A stretch of 64,000 nt of DNA from Pseudomonas sp. ML2-2023-3 (GCF_037055275.1 NZ_CP146343.1:2390501-2454500), one strand, 5' to 3'. Positions 1-12,038 are shown, counted from the first letter of the stretch. Program-made: numbers and translations. The notes: a model not told the origin generated them from the letters alone.

Positions 1-1886
1 GCGAAGTCCACCTGGCAATGGCGTTCAACCCGTCCCACCTGGAAATCGTTTCTCCAGTGGTTGAAGGGTCTGTACGTGCTCGCCAGGACCGTCGTAACGA
101 CAGCACCGGCGAAAAAGTACTGCCAATTTCCATCCACGGTGATGCTGCATTCGCAGGTCAGGGCGTGGTCATGGAAACCTTCCAGATGTCGCAAACTCGC
201 GGCTTCAAGACGGGCGGCACCATTCATCTGGTGATCAACAACCAGGTGGGCTTCACCATCAGCAATCCGGAAGACTCGCGCTCCACCGAGTACTGCACGG
301 ACGTTGCGAAAATGATCCAGGCACCGATCCTCCATGTGAATGGTGATGATCCGGAAGCCGTTCTGTTCGTAACCCAGCTGGCTATCGACTACCGCATGCA
401 GTTCAAGCGTGACGTCGTGATCGACCTGTTCTGCTACCGCCGTCGCGGTCACAACGAGGCCGACGAGCCAAACGGTACTCAGCCGCTGATGTATCAGCAG
501 ATCGCCAAGCAGCGCACTACCCGTGAACTGTATGCCGAACGTCTGACGCAAGAAAAAGTGGTGGACGCAGAACGCGTTCAGGCCAAGATCGACGAATACC
601 GCAACGCGCTGGACAACGGTCTGCATGTTGTGAAAAGTCTGGTCAAAGAGCCGAACAAAGAGCTGTTCGTAGACTGGCGCCCATACCTGGGTCACGCCTG
701 GACTGCACGTCACGACACCCGTTTTGATCTCAAGACCCTGCAAGAACTGTCTGCCAAGCTGCTGGAAATTCCGGAAGGCTTCGTTGTCCAGCGCCAGGTT
801 GCGAAGATCTACGAAGATCGTCAAAAAATGCAAGCCGGCGGCCTGCCGATCAACTGGGGTTATGCCGAAACAATGGCATACGCAACCCTGCAGTTCGAAG
901 GTCACCCGATTCGCATGACGGGTCAGGACATCGGCCGCGGTACGTTCTCGCACCGTCACGCCGTGCTGCACAACCAGAAAGATGCTGGCACCTACATTCC
1001 TCTGAAGCACCTGTTTGAAGGTCAGCCACGTTTTGACCTGTACGACTCGTTGCTGTCGGAAGAAGCGGTATTGGCGTTCGAATACGGCTACTCGACCACC
1101 ACGCCTAACGCGCTGGTGATCTGGGAAGCCCAGTTCGGCGACTTCGCCAACGGCGCCCAGGTTGTAATCGACCAGTTCATCACCAGCGGCGAGCACAAGT
1201 GGGGCCGTCTGTGCGGTCTGACCATGCTGCTGCCACACGGTTATGAAGGTCAGGGCCCGGAGCACTCCTCTGCACGTCTTGAACGTTACCTGCAACTGTG
1301 CGCCGAGCACAACATTCAGGTGTGCGTGCCGACTACTCCTGCGCAGATTTATCACCTGCTGCGCCGTCAGGTCATCCGTCCGCTGCGCAAGCCGCTGATC
1401 GTCCTGACTCCGAAGTCGTTGCTGCGTCACAAATTGGCAATCTCGACCCTGGAAGATCTGGCCGAAGGTTCGTTCCAGACCGTTATTCCGGAAATCGATG
1501 CACAAGATCCGGCGAAAGTCGGTCGCATCGTGCTGTGTAGCGGCAAGGTCTACTACGACCTGCTGGAAAAACGCCGTGCCGAAGGTCGTGATGACATCGC
1601 CATCGTGCGTCTTGAGCAGCTGTACCCGTTCCCTGAGGACGACTTGATTGAAGTCCTGGCTCCGTACAAAAACGCCAAACATATTGTCTGGTGTCAGGAA
1701 GAGCCGATGAACCAGGGTGCCTGGTACTGCAGCCAGCACCACATGCGCCGCATCATCAGCGGTCACGACAAATCTCTCGTACTTGAGTACGCGGGCCGTG
1801 ACGCTTCTGCTGCACCTGCTTGTGGTTACGCATCGATGCACGCTGAGCAACAGGCAAAACTGTTGCAAGACGCGTTCACTGTTTAA
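1..1886 (+). CDS. sucA: 2-oxoglutarate dehydrogenase E1 component, 3' part
   Basis: Thiamine-diphosphate-dependent E1 subunit of the 2-oxoglutarate dehydrogenase complex (TCA cycle, cytoplasm). It decarboxylates 2-oxoglutarate and passes the succinyl group to the lipoyl arm of SucB. The gene enters the window already open: the frame starts at base 3 ([16 protein letters not shown]) and about 627 residues are visible, roughly the last two thirds of a protein usually near 940 residues. The visible part carries the conserved [10 protein letters not shown] stretch, the pyrimidine-binding domain ([20 protein letters not shown]-like [19 protein letters not shown]) and the C-terminal EEPMNQGAW segment. 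It ends in TAA 41 bases before sucB, with which it surely forms an operon. Identity is very secure; only the N-terminus is missing. Confidence 0.98.
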   Translation, partial: EVHLAMAFNPSHLEIVSPVVEGSVRARQDRRNDSTGEKVLPISIHGDAAFAGQGVVMETFQMSQTRGFKTGGTIHLVINNQVGFTISNPEDSRSTEYCTDVAKMIQAPILHVNGDDPEAVLFVTQLAIDYRMQFKRDVVIDLFCYRRRGHNEADEPNGTQPLMYQQIAKQRTTRELYAERLTQEKVVDAERVQAKIDEYRNALDNGLHVVKSLVKEPNKELFVDWRPYLGHAWTARHDTRFDLKTLQELSAKLLEIPEGFVVQRQVAKIYEDRQKMQAGGLPINWGYAETMAYATLQFEGHPIRMTGQDIGRGTFSHRHAVLHNQKDAGTYIPLKHLFEGQPRFDLYDSLLSEEAVLAFEYGYSTTTPNALVIWEAQFGDFANGAQVVIDQFITSGEHKWGRLCGLTMLLPHGYEGQGPEHSSARLERYLQLCAEHNIQVCVPTTPAQIYHLLRRQVIRPLRKPLIVLTPKSLLRHKLAISTLEDLAEGSFQTVIPEIDAQDPAKVGRIVLCSGKVYYDLLEKRRAEGRDDIAIVRLEQLYPFPEDDLIEVLAPYKNAKHIVWCQEEPMNQGAWYCSQHHMRRIISGHDKSLVLEYAGRDASAAPACGYASMHAEQQAKLLQDAFTV

Positions 1887-1927
1887 CGCCTTCGCGCACT
1901 GAAACCGAATTTAAGGAACCAAAGAAC

Positions 1928-3142
1928 ATGGCTATCGAGATCAAAGCCCCAACATTTCCGGAATCGGTTGCCGATGGCACCGTTGCCACCTGGCACAAAC
2001 AACCGGGCGACGCTGTAAAGCGCGACGACCTGATTGTTGACATCGAAACCGACAAGGTTGTGCTGGAAGTGCTGGCAACAGCTGACGGCGTACTGGGCGC
2101 TATCGTCAAGAACGAAGGCGACACCGTTCTGTCCGACGAAGTTCTGGGCTCCATCGTTGAAGGCGGCGTTGCTGCTGCACCAGCCGCTGCTGCACCGGCT
2201 GCTCAGGCTGCTGCTCCAGCTGGCGAAGGCGAAGACGATCCAGTGGCTGCGCCTGCTGCTCGCAAGATCGCCGAAGAAAACGGTATCAACATTGCTTCCG
2301 TTGCCGGCACTGGCAAAGGCGGTCGTGTGACCAAGGAAGACGTAGTTGCCGCTGTTGCTGCCAAAAAGGCCGCGCCTGCTGCTGCGCCTGCCAAGGCTGC
2401 CGCACCTGCCGCTGCTGCTCCGGTTTTCGCTGCTGGCGACCGCGTAGAAAAACGCGTTCCAATGACCCGCGTTCGTGCCACCGTGGCCAAGCGTCTGGTT
2501 GAAGCTCAATCGAACATGGCGATGCTGACCACTTTCAACGAAGTGGACATGACTGAAATCATGGCACTGCGTTCGAAGTACAAGGACCTGTTCGAGAAGT
2601 CGCACAACGGTGTACGTCTGGGCTTCATGTCGTTCTTCGTCAAGGCCGCTACCGAAGCGCTGAAACGCTTCCCGGCGGTCAACGCTTCGATCGACGGTTC
2701 CGACATCGTTTACCACGGCTTCGCCGACATCGGTGTTGCTGTATCCAGCGACCGTGGTCTGGTAGTTCCGGTTCTGCGTAACGCCGAACTGATGAGCCTG
2801 GCTGAAATCGAAGGCGGCATTGCTGCTTACGGCAAAAAAGCCCGTGACGGCAAACTGTCCATCGACGAAATGACCGGTGGTACGTTCACCATCACTAACG
2901 GTGGTACTTTCGGTTCGATGATGTCGACCCCGATCGTTAACCCGCCGCAAGCCGCGATCCTGGGCATGCACAACATCCTTCAGCGTCCAATGGCAATCAA
3001 CGGTCAGGTCGTAATCCGTCCGATGATGTATTTGGCTCTGTCTTACGATCACCGCTTGATCGATGGCAAAGAAGCTGTAAGTTTCCTGGTAGCAATCAAA
3101 AACCTGCTGGAAGACCCGGCTCGTCTGCTGCTGGATATCTAA
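1928..3142 (+). CDS. sucB: dihydrolipoamide succinyltransferase (E2 of 2-oxoglutarate dehydrogenase)
   Basis: Core E2 acyltransferase that moves the succinyl group from lipoamide to CoA. The 404 residues show the full domain order: N-terminal lipoyl domain (about 1-78) with the lipoyl lysine K43 in ETDKVVLEV; an Ala/Pro-rich swinging linker (about 80-105); a peripheral subunit-binding domain (about 107-143, [11 protein letters not shown]...GRVTKEDV); a second Ala/Pro linker; and the catalytic domain with H375 and D379 in the HRLIDG motif. The start is preceded by AAGGAACC. It lies between sucA (41-base gap) and lpdG (105-base gap that holds a repeat). Length and domains are typical of gammaproteobacterial SucB. 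Confidence 0.98.
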   Translation: MAIEIKAPTFPESVADGTVATWHKQPGDAVKRDDLIVDIETDKVVLEVLATADGVLGAIVKNEGDTVLSDEVLGSIVEGGVAAAPAAAAPAAQAAAPAGEGEDDPVAAPAARKIAEENGINIASVAGTGKGGRVTKEDVVAAVAAKKAAPAAAPAKAAAPAAAAPVFAAGDRVEKRVPMTRVRATVAKRLVEAQSNMAMLTTFNEVDMTEIMALRSKYKDLFEKSHNGVRLGFMSFFVKAATEALKRFPAVNASIDGSDIVYHGFADIGVAVSSDRGLVVPVLRNAELMSLAEIEGGIAAYGKKARDGKLSIDEMTGGTFTITNGGTFGSMMSTPIVNPPQAAILGMHNILQRPMAINGQVVIRPMMYLALSYDHRLIDGKEAVSFLVAIKNLLEDPARLLLDI

Positions 3143-4684
<1,542 letters not shown>

Positions 4685-4699
4685 GACCAGACAATAAGA

Positions 4700-4910
4700 A
4701 ACCACGGCGGTTTGCCCGTCGTGAGCCTTGCTAGCAAGCCTCACCGCGGAACTTCCGCCGGACGCAGTCTTGTCTTGTTTGACTCAGGCCCGGCTCCGCT
4801 CACGCGGGTGTCGGGCTTGTAAAGGCAGCACAAGCAGCAGTCACAGGTGGTGCGGCACTAATAAAAGTGCAGCGCCGAATGCGCAGTACCTAACGAAGAC
4901 GGTAAAAAGC
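4700..4910 (+). ncRNA. structured leader upstream of sucC (candidate sucC RNA motif)
   Basis: The 226 bases between lpdG and sucC are non-coding but rich in secondary structure. A near-perfect palindrome occupies 4721-4744 (GTGAGcCTTGC/GCAAGcCTCAC), and a second stem joins GCCCG near 4788 to CGGGC near 4816, followed by an unpaired purine-rich stretch before the start codon. A Pseudomonas-only cis-regulatory candidate called the sucC motif has been described upstream of sucC; position and genus fit, but I could not compare with the published consensus. An in-frame extension of sucC through this region is rejected because SucC proteins start at MNLHEYQ. Confidence 0.5.
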
Positions 4911-6077
4911 ATGAATCTTCACGAGTATCAGGGTAAGCAGCTGTTCGCTGAATACGGCCTGCCAGTATCCAAGGGTTATGCAGTAGACACCCCGGAAGCA
5001 GCCGCAGAAGCTTGCGACAAAATCGGTGGGACCGAATGGGTTGTCAAAGCCCAGGTTCACGCAGGTGGTCGCGGTAAAGCGGGCGGCGTTAAGCTGGTTC
5101 GCAGCAAAGAAGACGCTAAAGCATTCGCACAACAGTGGTTGGGCAAGCGTCTGGTGACTTACCAGACTGATGCCAATGGTCAGCCGGTCACCAAGATCCT
5201 GGTTGAATCGTGCACTGATATCGCTAAAGAGCTGTACCTGGGCGCTGTCGTTGACCGTTCCAGCCGTCGTATCGTATTCATGGCTTCCACCGAAGGTGGC
5301 GTGGATATCGAGAAGATCGCTCACGACACTCCAGAAAAAATTCTGAAAGCAACTATCGATCCACTGGTTGGCGCTCAGCCATTCCAGGGTCGCGAGTTGG
5401 CTTTCCAGTTGGGTCTGGAAGGCAAGCAAGTTACTCAGTTCGCCAAGATCTTCGTAGGTCTGGCCAAACTGTTCAAGGATCACGATCTGGCCCTGCTGGA
5501 AGTGAACCCGCTGGTTATCAAGGCTGACGGCGATCTGCACTGCCTCGATGCAAAAATCAACATCGACGCTAACGCCATGTACCGTCAGGCCAAGCTGAAA
5601 ACTTTCCACGATCCGTCGCAAGACGATCCGCGCGAAGCGCACGCTGCCAAGTTCGAACTGAACTACGTAGCACTGGAAGGCAACATCGGCTGCATGGTAA
5701 ACGGCGCTGGTCTGGCGATGGGCACCATGGACATCGTTAACCTGCATGGCGGCAAGCCAGCCAACTTCCTCGACGTTGGCGGCGGTGCTACCAAAGAACG
5801 CGTTACCGAAGCGTTCAAGATCATCCTGTCCGACAGCAATGTCGCTGCAGTACTGGTCAACATCTTCGGCGGCATCGTTCGTTGCGACATGATTGCCGAA
5901 GGCATCATCGGTGCAGTGAAAGAAGTCGGCGTGAAAATCCCGGTGGTTGTTCGCCTTGAAGGCAACAACGCTGAACTGGGCGCTAAAGTACTGGCAGAAA
6001 GCGGCTTGAACATCATCGCTGCTACCAGCTTGACCGACGCTGCTCAACAAGTTGTTAAAGCTGCGGAGGGCAAGTAA
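4911..6077 (+). CDS. sucC: succinyl-CoA synthetase beta subunit
   Basis: ADP-forming succinyl-CoA ligase beta chain, which carries the ATP-grasp nucleotide site and couples succinyl-CoA cleavage to ATP formation. The start [12 protein letters not shown] at 4911 gives 388 residues, the usual family length; an open frame extends further upstream into the structured leader but is not conserved-looking. Visible motifs include the ATP-grasp loop [11 protein letters not shown], the Mg-binding EVNPL region, and the C-terminal CoA-ligase domain with [11 protein letters not shown] and [10 protein letters not shown]. The stop TAA shares its last base with the sucD start (TAATG), indicating translational coupling. 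Confidence 0.98.
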   Translation: MNLHEYQGKQLFAEYGLPVSKGYAVDTPEAAAEACDKIGGTEWVVKAQVHAGGRGKAGGVKLVRSKEDAKAFAQQWLGKRLVTYQTDANGQPVTKILVESCTDIAKELYLGAVVDRSSRRIVFMASTEGGVDIEKIAHDTPEKILKATIDPLVGAQPFQGRELAFQLGLEGKQVTQFAKIFVGLAKLFKDHDLALLEVNPLVIKADGDLHCLDAKINIDANAMYRQAKLKTFHDPSQDDPREAHAAKFELNYVALEGNIGCMVNGAGLAMGTMDIVNLHGGKPANFLDVGGGATKERVTEAFKIILSDSNVAAVLVNIFGGIVRCDMIAEGIIGAVKEVGVKIPVVVRLEGNNAELGAKVLAESGLNIIAATSLTDAAQQVVKAAEGK

Positions 6078-6958
6078 TGAGCGTCCTGATCAATAAAGAC
6101 ACCAAAGTTATCTGCCAGGGCATCACTGGTTCGCAGGGCAGCTTCCACACCCAGCAAGCCATCGAATACGGCACCAAGATGGTTGGTGGCGTTACTCCGG
6201 GCAAAGGCGGCACCACTCACCTGGACCTGCCTGTTTTCAACACTGTGAAAGAAGCCGTAGCTGCCACTGGCGCAACCGCCAGCGTTATCTACGTACCGGC
6301 TCCTTTCTGCAAGGACTCCATCCTTGAAGCAGCTTTCGGCGGCATCAAGCTGATCGTTTGCATCACTGAAGGCATTCCTACCCTGGACATGCTGGACGCT
6401 AAAGTTAAGTGCGACGAACTGGGTGTTACCCTGATCGGCCCTAACTGCCCAGGCGTTATCACTCCAGGCGAATGCAAGATCGGCATCATGCCAGGTCACA
6501 TTCACTTGCCAGGCAAAGTAGGCATCGTGTCGCGTTCCGGCACCCTGACTTACGAAGCTGTTAAGCAAACTACTGACGCCGGTTTCGGTCAGTCGACTTG
6601 CGTAGGCATCGGTGGTGACCCGATCCCTGGTTCCAACTTCATCGACATCCTGAAGTTGTTCCAGGAAGACCCGAAGACCGAAGCGATCGTAATGATCGGT
6701 GAGATCGGCGGTTCGGCTGAAGAAGAAGCGGCTGCCTACATCAAGGCACACGTGACCAAGCCAGTTGTTTCCTACATCGCTGGTGTGACTGCCCCTGCTG
6801 GCAAGCGCATGGGCCATGCTGGCGCAATCATCTCTGGCGGCAAGGGCACTGCAGACGAGAAGTTTGCTGCTCTGGAAGACGCAGGCGTTAAAACCGTGCG
6901 TTCGCTGGCAGACATCGGCAAGGCTCTGTCCGAGCTGACTGGCTGGGCAATCAAATAA
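6077..6958 (+). CDS. sucD: succinyl-CoA synthetase alpha subunit
   Basis: Alpha chain of succinyl-CoA ligase, which binds CoA and carries the phosphohistidine intermediate. The 293 residues contain the N-terminal CoA-binding Rossmann fold ([17 protein letters not shown]), the [18 protein letters not shown] segment and the active-site H247 in [12 protein letters not shown], at the position expected from E. coli SucD. Its start codon overlaps the sucC stop by one base. It is the last gene of the suc cluster and is followed 30 bases later by a strong terminator. Confidence 0.98.
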   Translation: MSVLINKDTKVICQGITGSQGSFHTQQAIEYGTKMVGGVTPGKGGTTHLDLPVFNTVKEAVAATGATASVIYVPAPFCKDSILEAAFGGIKLIVCITEGIPTLDMLDAKVKCDELGVTLIGPNCPGVITPGECKIGIMPGHIHLPGKVGIVSRSGTLTYEAVKQTTDAGFGQSTCVGIGGDPIPGSNFIDILKLFQEDPKTEAIVMIGEIGGSAEEEAAAYIKAHVTKPVVSYIAGVTAPAGKRMGHAGAIISGGKGTADEKFAALEDAGVKTVRSLADIGKALSELTGWAIK

Positions 6959-6988
6959 GCCACGCGCTTAGCTGATAGCTACACCAGA

Positions 6989-7014
6989 CAAAGGCCACCT
7001 TCGGGTGGCCTTTG
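6989..7014 (+). terminator. Rho-independent terminator after sucD
   Basis: AAAGGCCACC and GGTGGCCTTT form a stem with a TTCG tetraloop, about 30 bases after the sucD stop. The same hairpin would work weakly on the other strand. It closes the suc operon. Confidence 0.9.
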
Positions 7015-7017
7015 TGC

Positions 7018-7344
7018 GTTCTGGCAGAAGTGTTTGTAACCGCCGCCGAAGGAACGAGGCAGCGCCTACCCAATCGCGGCAGTCCCAACGCTGCAAAACC
7101 ACATCAAATCAATTTTCGATGTCATCCAGGCGACAACTGCGTTCGTTCATCGGACAGTCCGCCCTCTAACAGTGCGTTGTAGGAAAAAAATCGGTAATCT
7201 TGCCGCCATTCTGCATTTCTGCGTGTGCATCCCAAAAGGAAGCCGCGCGCTAGACGGGTCGGACTTATACAGACCGACAGCATTTCCCACATCCGCACGG
7301 GAAATTCCCCTCTAATTCCGATTCAGTAGTGTGGTATTTCCGTA
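7018..7344. other. non-coding gap upstream of brnQ
   Basis: No gene is supported in these 327 bases. Near 7031-7065 there is a degenerate relative of the GTAGTCGCTGCCGA repeat family seen elsewhere in the window (GCCGCCGAAGGAACGAGGCAGCG). Closer to brnQ two hairpins can form: GTCGG/CCGAC around 7259-7279 and a 7-bp ATTTCCC/GGGAAAT stem at 7282-7305. The brnQ ATG has no convincing Shine-Dalgarno sequence, so these leader structures may matter for its translation, but this is inference. Confidence 0.5.
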
Positions 7345-8658
7345 ATGAAAGTATTGAAAGGCCAGGACATCCTGGCACTTGGGTTTATGACTTTTGCCCT
7401 GTTCGTTGGGGCTGGCAACATCATTTTCCCGCCAATCGTTGGCCTGCAGGCTGGACCTAACGTCTGGATGGCCGCATTGGGCTTCCTGATCACCGCGGTA
7501 GGTCTGCCGGTGGTCACTGTTATTGCGCTCGCCAAGGTTGGCGGCGGAATGGACGCACTGAGCAGCCCGATCGGTAAAGTGGCTGGCGGCTTGCTCGCGG
7601 CTGTGGCCTATCTGGCTGTTGGTCCGTTGTTCGCCACCCCGCGTACCGCCACCGTATCCTTCGAGGTCGGTCTGGCGCCGTTGACGGGTGAAAGCCCGCT
7701 GGCGCTGTTCTTGTACAGCTCGGTGTACTTCCTGATTGTGTTCTTCGTTTCGCTGTATCCGGGTCGTCTGCTCGACACGGTAGGGCGCTTCCTTGCACCG
7801 TTGAAGATCATCGCACTGGCGATTCTCGGTATTGCCGCTGTTGCCTTGCCTGCGGGTGATATTGGCGTTGCGACCCCTGAATACGTCGCCGCACCCTTCT
7901 CTCAAGGGTTTATCAATGGCTACCTGACCATGGATACCCTGGGCGCGCTGGTGTTCGGCATTGTGATCGTGAACGCCATTCGCTCCCGTGGGGTTGAGTC
8001 GCCGAAGCTGATTACCCGTTACGCAATCATTGCTGGCCTGATCGCCGGTGTTGGCCTTGCGCTGGTCTACATCAGCCTGTTCCGCCTGGGGGCGGGCAGC
8101 CATGAAGTGGCGGCGGGCGCAACCAATGGCGCGGCAGTACTGCACGCCTATGTACAGCATACGTTCGGTTCGCTGGGCAGCGGCTTCCTGGCTGTACTGA
8201 TTGCCCTGGCTTGCCTGGTAACGGCGGTGGGCCTGACGTGCGCCTGTGCTGAATACTTCAGCACGGTGTTGCCACTGTCTTACAAGACTCTGGTGATTAT
8301 CCTTGCGGTGTTCTCGCTGGCCGTGTCGAACCTTGGTCTGACGCAGTTGATCGCCTTCTCCATCCCGCTGCTGACGGCGATTTACCCGCCGTGCATCGTG
8401 CTGGTGGCGTTGAGTTTCTGCAAAGGCCTGTGGCATGCCCAGGCGCGGATCGTGGGTCCGGTGATGCTGGTGTCGTTCATCTTCGGTTCGATCGATGCGC
8501 TCAAAGGTGCAGGCCTGGCTGGCTGGATTCCTAGCCAGCTTGCGAATATGCCCTTCAGCGACCAGGGTTTGGCGTGGCTGGTGCCATGCCTCGTGACCTT
8601 GGTGGGCGCATTTATTTGCGACCGTCTGCTGGGCAAGCGTGCTGAAGCACTCGCGTAA
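7345..8658 (+). CDS. brnQ: branched-chain amino acid transport carrier (LIVCS family)
   Basis: Cation-coupled inner-membrane symporter for leucine, isoleucine and valine. The 437-residue protein starts [30 protein letters not shown], the signature N-terminus of the BrnQ/BraB family, and has about twelve hydrophobic segments spread over its length; size is exactly typical. The equivalent position next to the suc operon in P. aeruginosa holds braB, as far as I recall. It is a single-gene unit: a terminator precedes it (after sucD) and another follows it. The ATG at 7345 lacks a clear ribosome binding site (upstream bases GTGGTATTTCCGTA), but it matches the conserved family start. Confidence 0.93.
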   Translation: MKVLKGQDILALGFMTFALFVGAGNIIFPPIVGLQAGPNVWMAALGFLITAVGLPVVTVIALAKVGGGMDALSSPIGKVAGGLLAAVAYLAVGPLFATPRTATVSFEVGLAPLTGESPLALFLYSSVYFLIVFFVSLYPGRLLDTVGRFLAPLKIIALAILGIAAVALPAGDIGVATPEYVAAPFSQGFINGYLTMDTLGALVFGIVIVNAIRSRGVESPKLITRYAIIAGLIAGVGLALVYISLFRLGAGSHEVAAGATNGAAVLHAYVQHTFGSLGSGFLAVLIALACLVTAVGLTCACAEYFSTVLPLSYKTLVIILAVFSLAVSNLGLTQLIAFSIPLLTAIYPPCIVLVALSFCKGLWHAQARIVGPVMLVSFIFGSIDALKGAGLAGWIPSQLANMPFSDQGLAWLVPCLVTLVGAFICDRLLGKRAEALA

Positions 8659-8692
8659 TTATTCGGTTCGCCAAAAGCGTTCCTGAATACCT

Positions 8693-8731
8693 GAAAAAGC
8701 CCTGCATCTCACGGATGCAGGGCTTTTTTAT
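8693..8731 (+). terminator. Rho-independent terminator after brnQ
   Basis: A perfect 10-bp stem GCCCTGCATC (8699-8708) / GATGCAGGGC (8714-8723) with a 5-base loop is followed by six T residues and preceded by an A-tract, 40 bases after the brnQ stop. Confidence 0.93.
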
Positions 8732-8777
8732 GGCGCTGTGTTCGGGTATCGAAGCAAGAAATCTTGAGCCCGGGACA

Positions 8778-8812
8778 CAACAAAGCCCGCACTTGGCGGG
8801 CTTTGTGTTACC
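8778..8812 (-). terminator. hairpin terminator after the small lipoprotein gene
   Basis: CAAAGCCCGC and GCGGGCTTTG form a stem with loop ACTTG (core 8781-8804), 16 bases past the stop of the minus-strand lipoprotein gene. The stem includes A and T tracts on both sides, so it could work on either strand. Confidence 0.8.
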
Positions 8813-8827
8813 TCACAAAAAGCCGTA

Positions 8828-9097
8828 TTACTTGCTTTCTGGAGTTGCCACTGGAGCAGCAGGAGTAGCAGGAGCGGCTTCTTCAGCGGCGGCTTTGTTG
8901 GACTCGGCCTGAGCTTTGGCAGCTTCGGCGTTTTCTTTCGCCGCGTCGTTCACTTTGTCCTGGGCTTCAGACATTTTTTCTTGAGCTTGCTCAGCGTGCT
9001 GAGTGGCTTCCTGGGCTTTATCTTCGGACTTCTTGTCACACGCAGCCAGACCAAGGGTGGCAGCCAGCATCAAGGCAACAGCAAAAGTATTACGCAT
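8828..9097 (-). CDS. small Ala/Glu/Lys-rich lipoprotein
   Basis: An 89-residue protein with a classic lipoprotein signal peptide: MRNTFAVALMLAATLGLAAC, with the lipobox LAAC placing the acylated cysteine at residue 20. The mature part (about 21-70) is highly charged, Ala/Glu/Gln/Lys rich and very likely a single long alpha-helix or coiled coil (KAQEATQHAEQAQEKMSEAQ and similar heptad-like runs), ending in an Ala/Pro-rich tail. AAGGAG sits nine bases before the ATG. It is transcribed away from htpG. The function is unknown; the helix resembles other small Pseudomonas envelope lipoproteins. Because the sequence is of low complexity, homology-based naming would be unreliable. Confidence 0.85.
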   Translation of the reverse strand: MRNTFAVALMLAATLGLAACDKKSEDKAQEATQHAEQAQEKMSEAQDKVNDAAKENAEAAKAQAESNKAAAEEAAPATPAAPVATPESK

Positions 9098-9236
9098 GGG
9101 GTGTTTCTCCTTATGAGTAGATCTACGGGGCGTTTGAGCATTGGCTCAATGCTTAAGTTCCATGCTTTCAGACATATATAAGTAAAGCATCCTAGGTCGA
9201 AACGGCTGGTAAAAAACCGATGCCTTGCCATCAGGC

Positions 9237-9264
9237 CTTGAAATTTGAACCTGAGCCCCCAACT
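9237..9264 (+). promoter_or_regulatory. sigma-32 (RpoH) heat-shock promoter for htpG
   Basis: CTTGAA at 9237-9242 and CCCCAACT at 9257-9264, separated by 14 bases, match the RpoH consensus (CTTGAA, 11-16 bases, CCCCATNT). The predicted start of transcription near 9271 leaves a leader of about 60 bases before the htpG ATG. Confidence 0.8.
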
Positions 9265-9330
9265 TTCATGACATCCCGCCGCCAACCCACTAGGGCGTGG
9301 CTCATGCCATCCAATCGGAGTTTGATAACA

Positions 9331-11235
9331 ATGAGCGTGGAAACTCAAAAAGAAACCCTGGGCTTCCAGACCGAGGTCAAGCAACTGCTGCACCTCATGA
9401 TCCATTCGCTGTACTCCAACAAGGAAATTTTCCTTCGCGAATTGATCTCGAACGCCTCTGATGCTGTCGACAAATTACGTTTTGAAGCACTGTCCAAGCC
9501 TGAGCTGCTGGAGGGCGGTGCCGATCTTAAAATCCGTGTGAGCTTCGATAAGGACGCCAACACCGTCACCCTCGAAGACAACGGTATCGGTATGAACCGT
9601 GATGACGTGATCACCCACTTGGGTACGATTGCGAAATCCGGCACAGCTGATTTCATGAAAAACCTGACAGGCGATCAGAAGAAAGACTCGCACCTGATCG
9701 GTCAGTTCGGTGTGGGCTTCTATTCCGCCTTTATCGTCGCCGACAAGGTTGACGTCTACAGCCGCCGTGCCGGGACTCCTGCCAGCGAAGGCGTGCACTG
9801 GTCCTCCAAGGGCGAAGGCGAGTTTGAAGTTGCCACCGTCGAAAAAGCTGATCGCGGCACCAAGATTGTTCTGCACCTGAAGTCCGGCGAATCCGAGTTC
9901 GCTGACGGCTGGCGCTTGCGCAACATCATCAAGAAGTACTCCGACCATATCGCCTTGCCGATCGAGCTGCCTAAAGAGCAAACCGTTGCCGAAGGCGAAG
10001 AAACACCTGCGCTGGAATGGGAAACCGTTAACCGCGCAAGTGCCCTGTGGACTCGCCCTCGTACTGAAGTCAAGGACGAGGAATACCAGGAGTTCTACAA
10101 GCACATTGCCCACGATTACGAGAACCCGCTGGCCTGGAGCCACAACAAGGTTGAAGGCAAGCTGGAATACAGCTCGCTGCTCTACGTGCCGGCACGTGCT
10201 CCATTCGACCTGTACCAGCGTGAAGCGCCTAAAGGCCTGAAGCTGTACGTACAGCGTGTATTCGTGATGGACCAGGCCGAGTCGTTCCTGCCTCTGTACC
10301 TGCGCTTCATCAAGGGCGTGATCGACTCCAACGACCTGTCGCTGAACGTGTCGCGGGAAATCCTGCAAAAAGACCCGATCATCGACTCGATGAAGACCGC
10401 GCTGACCAAGCGTGTACTCGACATGCTGGAAAAACTGGCGAAGAACGAGCCTGAGAAATACCAGGGCTTCTGGAAAAACTTCGGCCAGGTGATGAAAGAA
10501 GGCCCGGCTGAAGATTTCGCCAACAAGGAAAAAATCGCCGGTCTGCTGCGTTTCGCCTCGACCCATGGTGACGACGGCGAACAAAACGTTTCTCTGGTCG
10601 ACTACCTGGCTCGCGCCAAGGAAGGTCAGGACAAGATCTACTACCTGACCGGCGAAACCTACGCGCAGGTCAAAAACAGCCCGCACCTCGAAGTCTTCCG
10701 CAAGAAAGGCATCGAAGTCCTGCTGTTGACCGACCGTATCGACGAGTGGCTGATGAGCTACCTCAGCGATTTCGACGGCAAGAGCTTTGTGGACGTGGCA
10801 CGCGGCGACCTCGATCTGGGCAACCTGGACTCCGAAGAGGACAAGAAAGCTGCAGAAGAAGTGGCCAAGGCCAAAGAAGGTCTGGTTGAACGCATCAAGG
10901 CAGCCCTGGGTGAAAGCGTCAGCGAAGTGCGTGTATCCCACCGTCTGACTGATTCCCCGGCGATTCTGGCCATCGGCGAGCAGGACCTGGGCATGCAAAT
11001 GCGTCAGATCCTGGAAGCTAGCGGTCAGAAAGTGCCTGAGTCCAAGCCTATCTTCGAGTTCAACCCGGCTCACCCGCTGATCGAGAAACTCGATGCAGAG
11101 CAGAGCGAAGAGCGTTTTGGCGACCTGTCGCACATCCTCTTCGATCAGGCGGCCCTGGCAGCCGGTGACAGTTTGAAAGACCCTGCGGCTTATGTCCGTC
11201 GGCTTAACAAATTGTTAGTAGAGTTGTCGGTCTAA
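9331..11235 (+). CDS. htpG: molecular chaperone HtpG (bacterial Hsp90)
   Basis: ATP-dependent cytosolic Hsp90 chaperone. The start at 9331 ([16 protein letters not shown]) is chosen because GGAG lies ten bases upstream and it gives 634 residues, the usual Pseudomonas length; a longer open frame from 9220 runs through the promoter. The N-terminal GHKL ATPase domain shows E37 and N41 ([12 protein letters not shown]), DNGIGM (83-88) and the lid motif GQFGVGF (124-130). The middle domain ([30 protein letters not shown]) and the C-terminal dimerisation domain follow. It is a single-gene unit with its own heat-shock promoter and terminator. Confidence 0.97.
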   Translation: MSVETQKETLGFQTEVKQLLHLMIHSLYSNKEIFLRELISNASDAVDKLRFEALSKPELLEGGADLKIRVSFDKDANTVTLEDNGIGMNRDDVITHLGTIAKSGTADFMKNLTGDQKKDSHLIGQFGVGFYSAFIVADKVDVYSRRAGTPASEGVHWSSKGEGEFEVATVEKADRGTKIVLHLKSGESEFADGWRLRNIIKKYSDHIALPIELPKEQTVAEGEETPALEWETVNRASALWTRPRTEVKDEEYQEFYKHIAHDYENPLAWSHNKVEGKLEYSSLLYVPARAPFDLYQREAPKGLKLYVQRVFVMDQAESFLPLYLRFIKGVIDSNDLSLNVSREILQKDPIIDSMKTALTKRVLDMLEKLAKNEPEKYQGFWKNFGQVMKEGPAEDFANKEKIAGLLRFASTHGDDGEQNVSLVDYLARAKEGQDKIYYLTGETYAQVKNSPHLEVFRKKGIEVLLLTDRIDEWLMSYLSDFDGKSFVDVARGDLDLGNLDSEEDKKAAEEVAKAKEGLVERIKAALGESVSEVRVSHRLTDSPAILAIGEQDLGMQMRQILEASGQKVPESKPIFEFNPAHPLIEKLDAEQSEERFGDLSHILFDQAALAAGDSLKDPAAYVRRLNKLLVELSV

Positions 11236-11244
11236 CCGCGCTAT

Positions 11245-11272
11245 AAAAACCCGCTTCGGCGGGTTTTTTTTG
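11245..11272 (+). terminator. Rho-independent terminator after htpG
   Basis: AAAAACCCGC and GCGGGTTTTT pair around a TTCG tetraloop, followed by a long T run, about ten bases after the htpG stop. Confidence 0.93.
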
Positions 11273-11293
11273 TTTTGAGCTCAGGAGTTTTTA

Positions 11294-12022
11294 ATGAAAT
11301 CAATTACGGTCAGTTCTGTGGCCTATCAAATCGACGGCCAACCTTACGAAGGCCGCCTCGCGTTTGACCCGAGCCGAGAAGATCCACTGCCGGGCTTGCT
11401 GATGGCGCCTAACTGGATGGGCATCAGTGCGGGTGCCGAAGAGATCGCCAAGTCGGTTGCAGAGCAAGGCTACGTGGTACTGATCGCGGATTTGTACGGC
11501 CAGGCCATCCGTCCGGGCAATGCCGACGAGGCGGGCGCTGCAATGATGCCGCTCAAGAATGACCGCGCCCTGTTGCGCAAGCGGATGTGGGCAGCGTACG
11601 ACATGCTGAAAAATCAGGGCCTGGCCCAGGTCGACAGCAACAAGCTGGCCACCTTTGGCTTCTGTTTTGGCGGCTGCTGCTCACTTGAACTGGCGCGCAG
11701 CGGTGCACCACTTCAAGCGGCGGTGTCCTTCCACGGCAACCTCGACACGCCCAATCCGATCGATGCCCAGAGCATCAAGGGTGCGGTGCTGGTGTTGCAC
11801 GGCGCTTCTGATCCGTTGGTGCCAAACGAACAGCTACCGGTTTTTGAGGCCGAGATGAATGCGGCAAGCGTGGACTGGCAATTGACCAGCTACGGCGGCG
11901 CGGTGCATTCCTTCACCGATCCCCACGCCAATGTGCCGGGCAAGATGATGTACGACGCCAAAACTTCCAGCCGTGCCTTTACGGCGATGCACAACCTGCT
12001 GGATGAAGTGTTCCGCGATTAA
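11294..12022 (+). CDS. dienelactone hydrolase family protein
   Basis: Alpha/beta hydrolase of the dienelactone hydrolase type, 242 residues, cytoplasmic (no signal peptide). The catalytic triad can be placed: nucleophile C124 in GFCFGG, D173 in HGASDPLVP and H205 in GGAVHSFTDPHA. The Cys nucleophile is the hallmark of this family as opposed to Ser hydrolases. TCAGGAG lies before the ATG. The natural substrate is not known; no aromatic-degradation genes are nearby, so it should not be called carboxymethylenebutenolidase on context. It follows the htpG terminator and ends just before a REP pair that separates it from the convergent trhP gene. Confidence 0.88.
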   Translation: MKSITVSSVAYQIDGQPYEGRLAFDPSREDPLPGLLMAPNWMGISAGAEEIAKSVAEQGYVVLIADLYGQAIRPGNADEAGAAMMPLKNDRALLRKRMWAAYDMLKNQGLAQVDSNKLATFGFCFGGCCSLELARSGAPLQAAVSFHGNLDTPNPIDAQSIKGAVLVLHGASDPLVPNEQLPVFEAEMNAASVDWQLTSYGGAVHSFTDPHANVPGKMMYDAKTSSRAFTAMHNLLDEVFRD

Positions 12023-12038
12023 TCGCAATCACCCAGTC

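Noticed and set aside
4728..4910. N-terminal extension of SucC
   Set aside because: The extra 61 residues would be encoded by a strongly structured leader, and SucC proteins start at MNLHEYQ.
9220..9330. N-terminal extension of HtpG
   Set aside because: The extension would start upstream of the sigma-32 promoter elements; GGAG at the MSVETQ start fits better.
11294..12022. Carboxymethylenebutenolidase of an aromatic pathway
   Set aside because: The catalytic triad is that of the wider family, but no chlorocatechol or protocatechuate genes are nearby to support the specific name.
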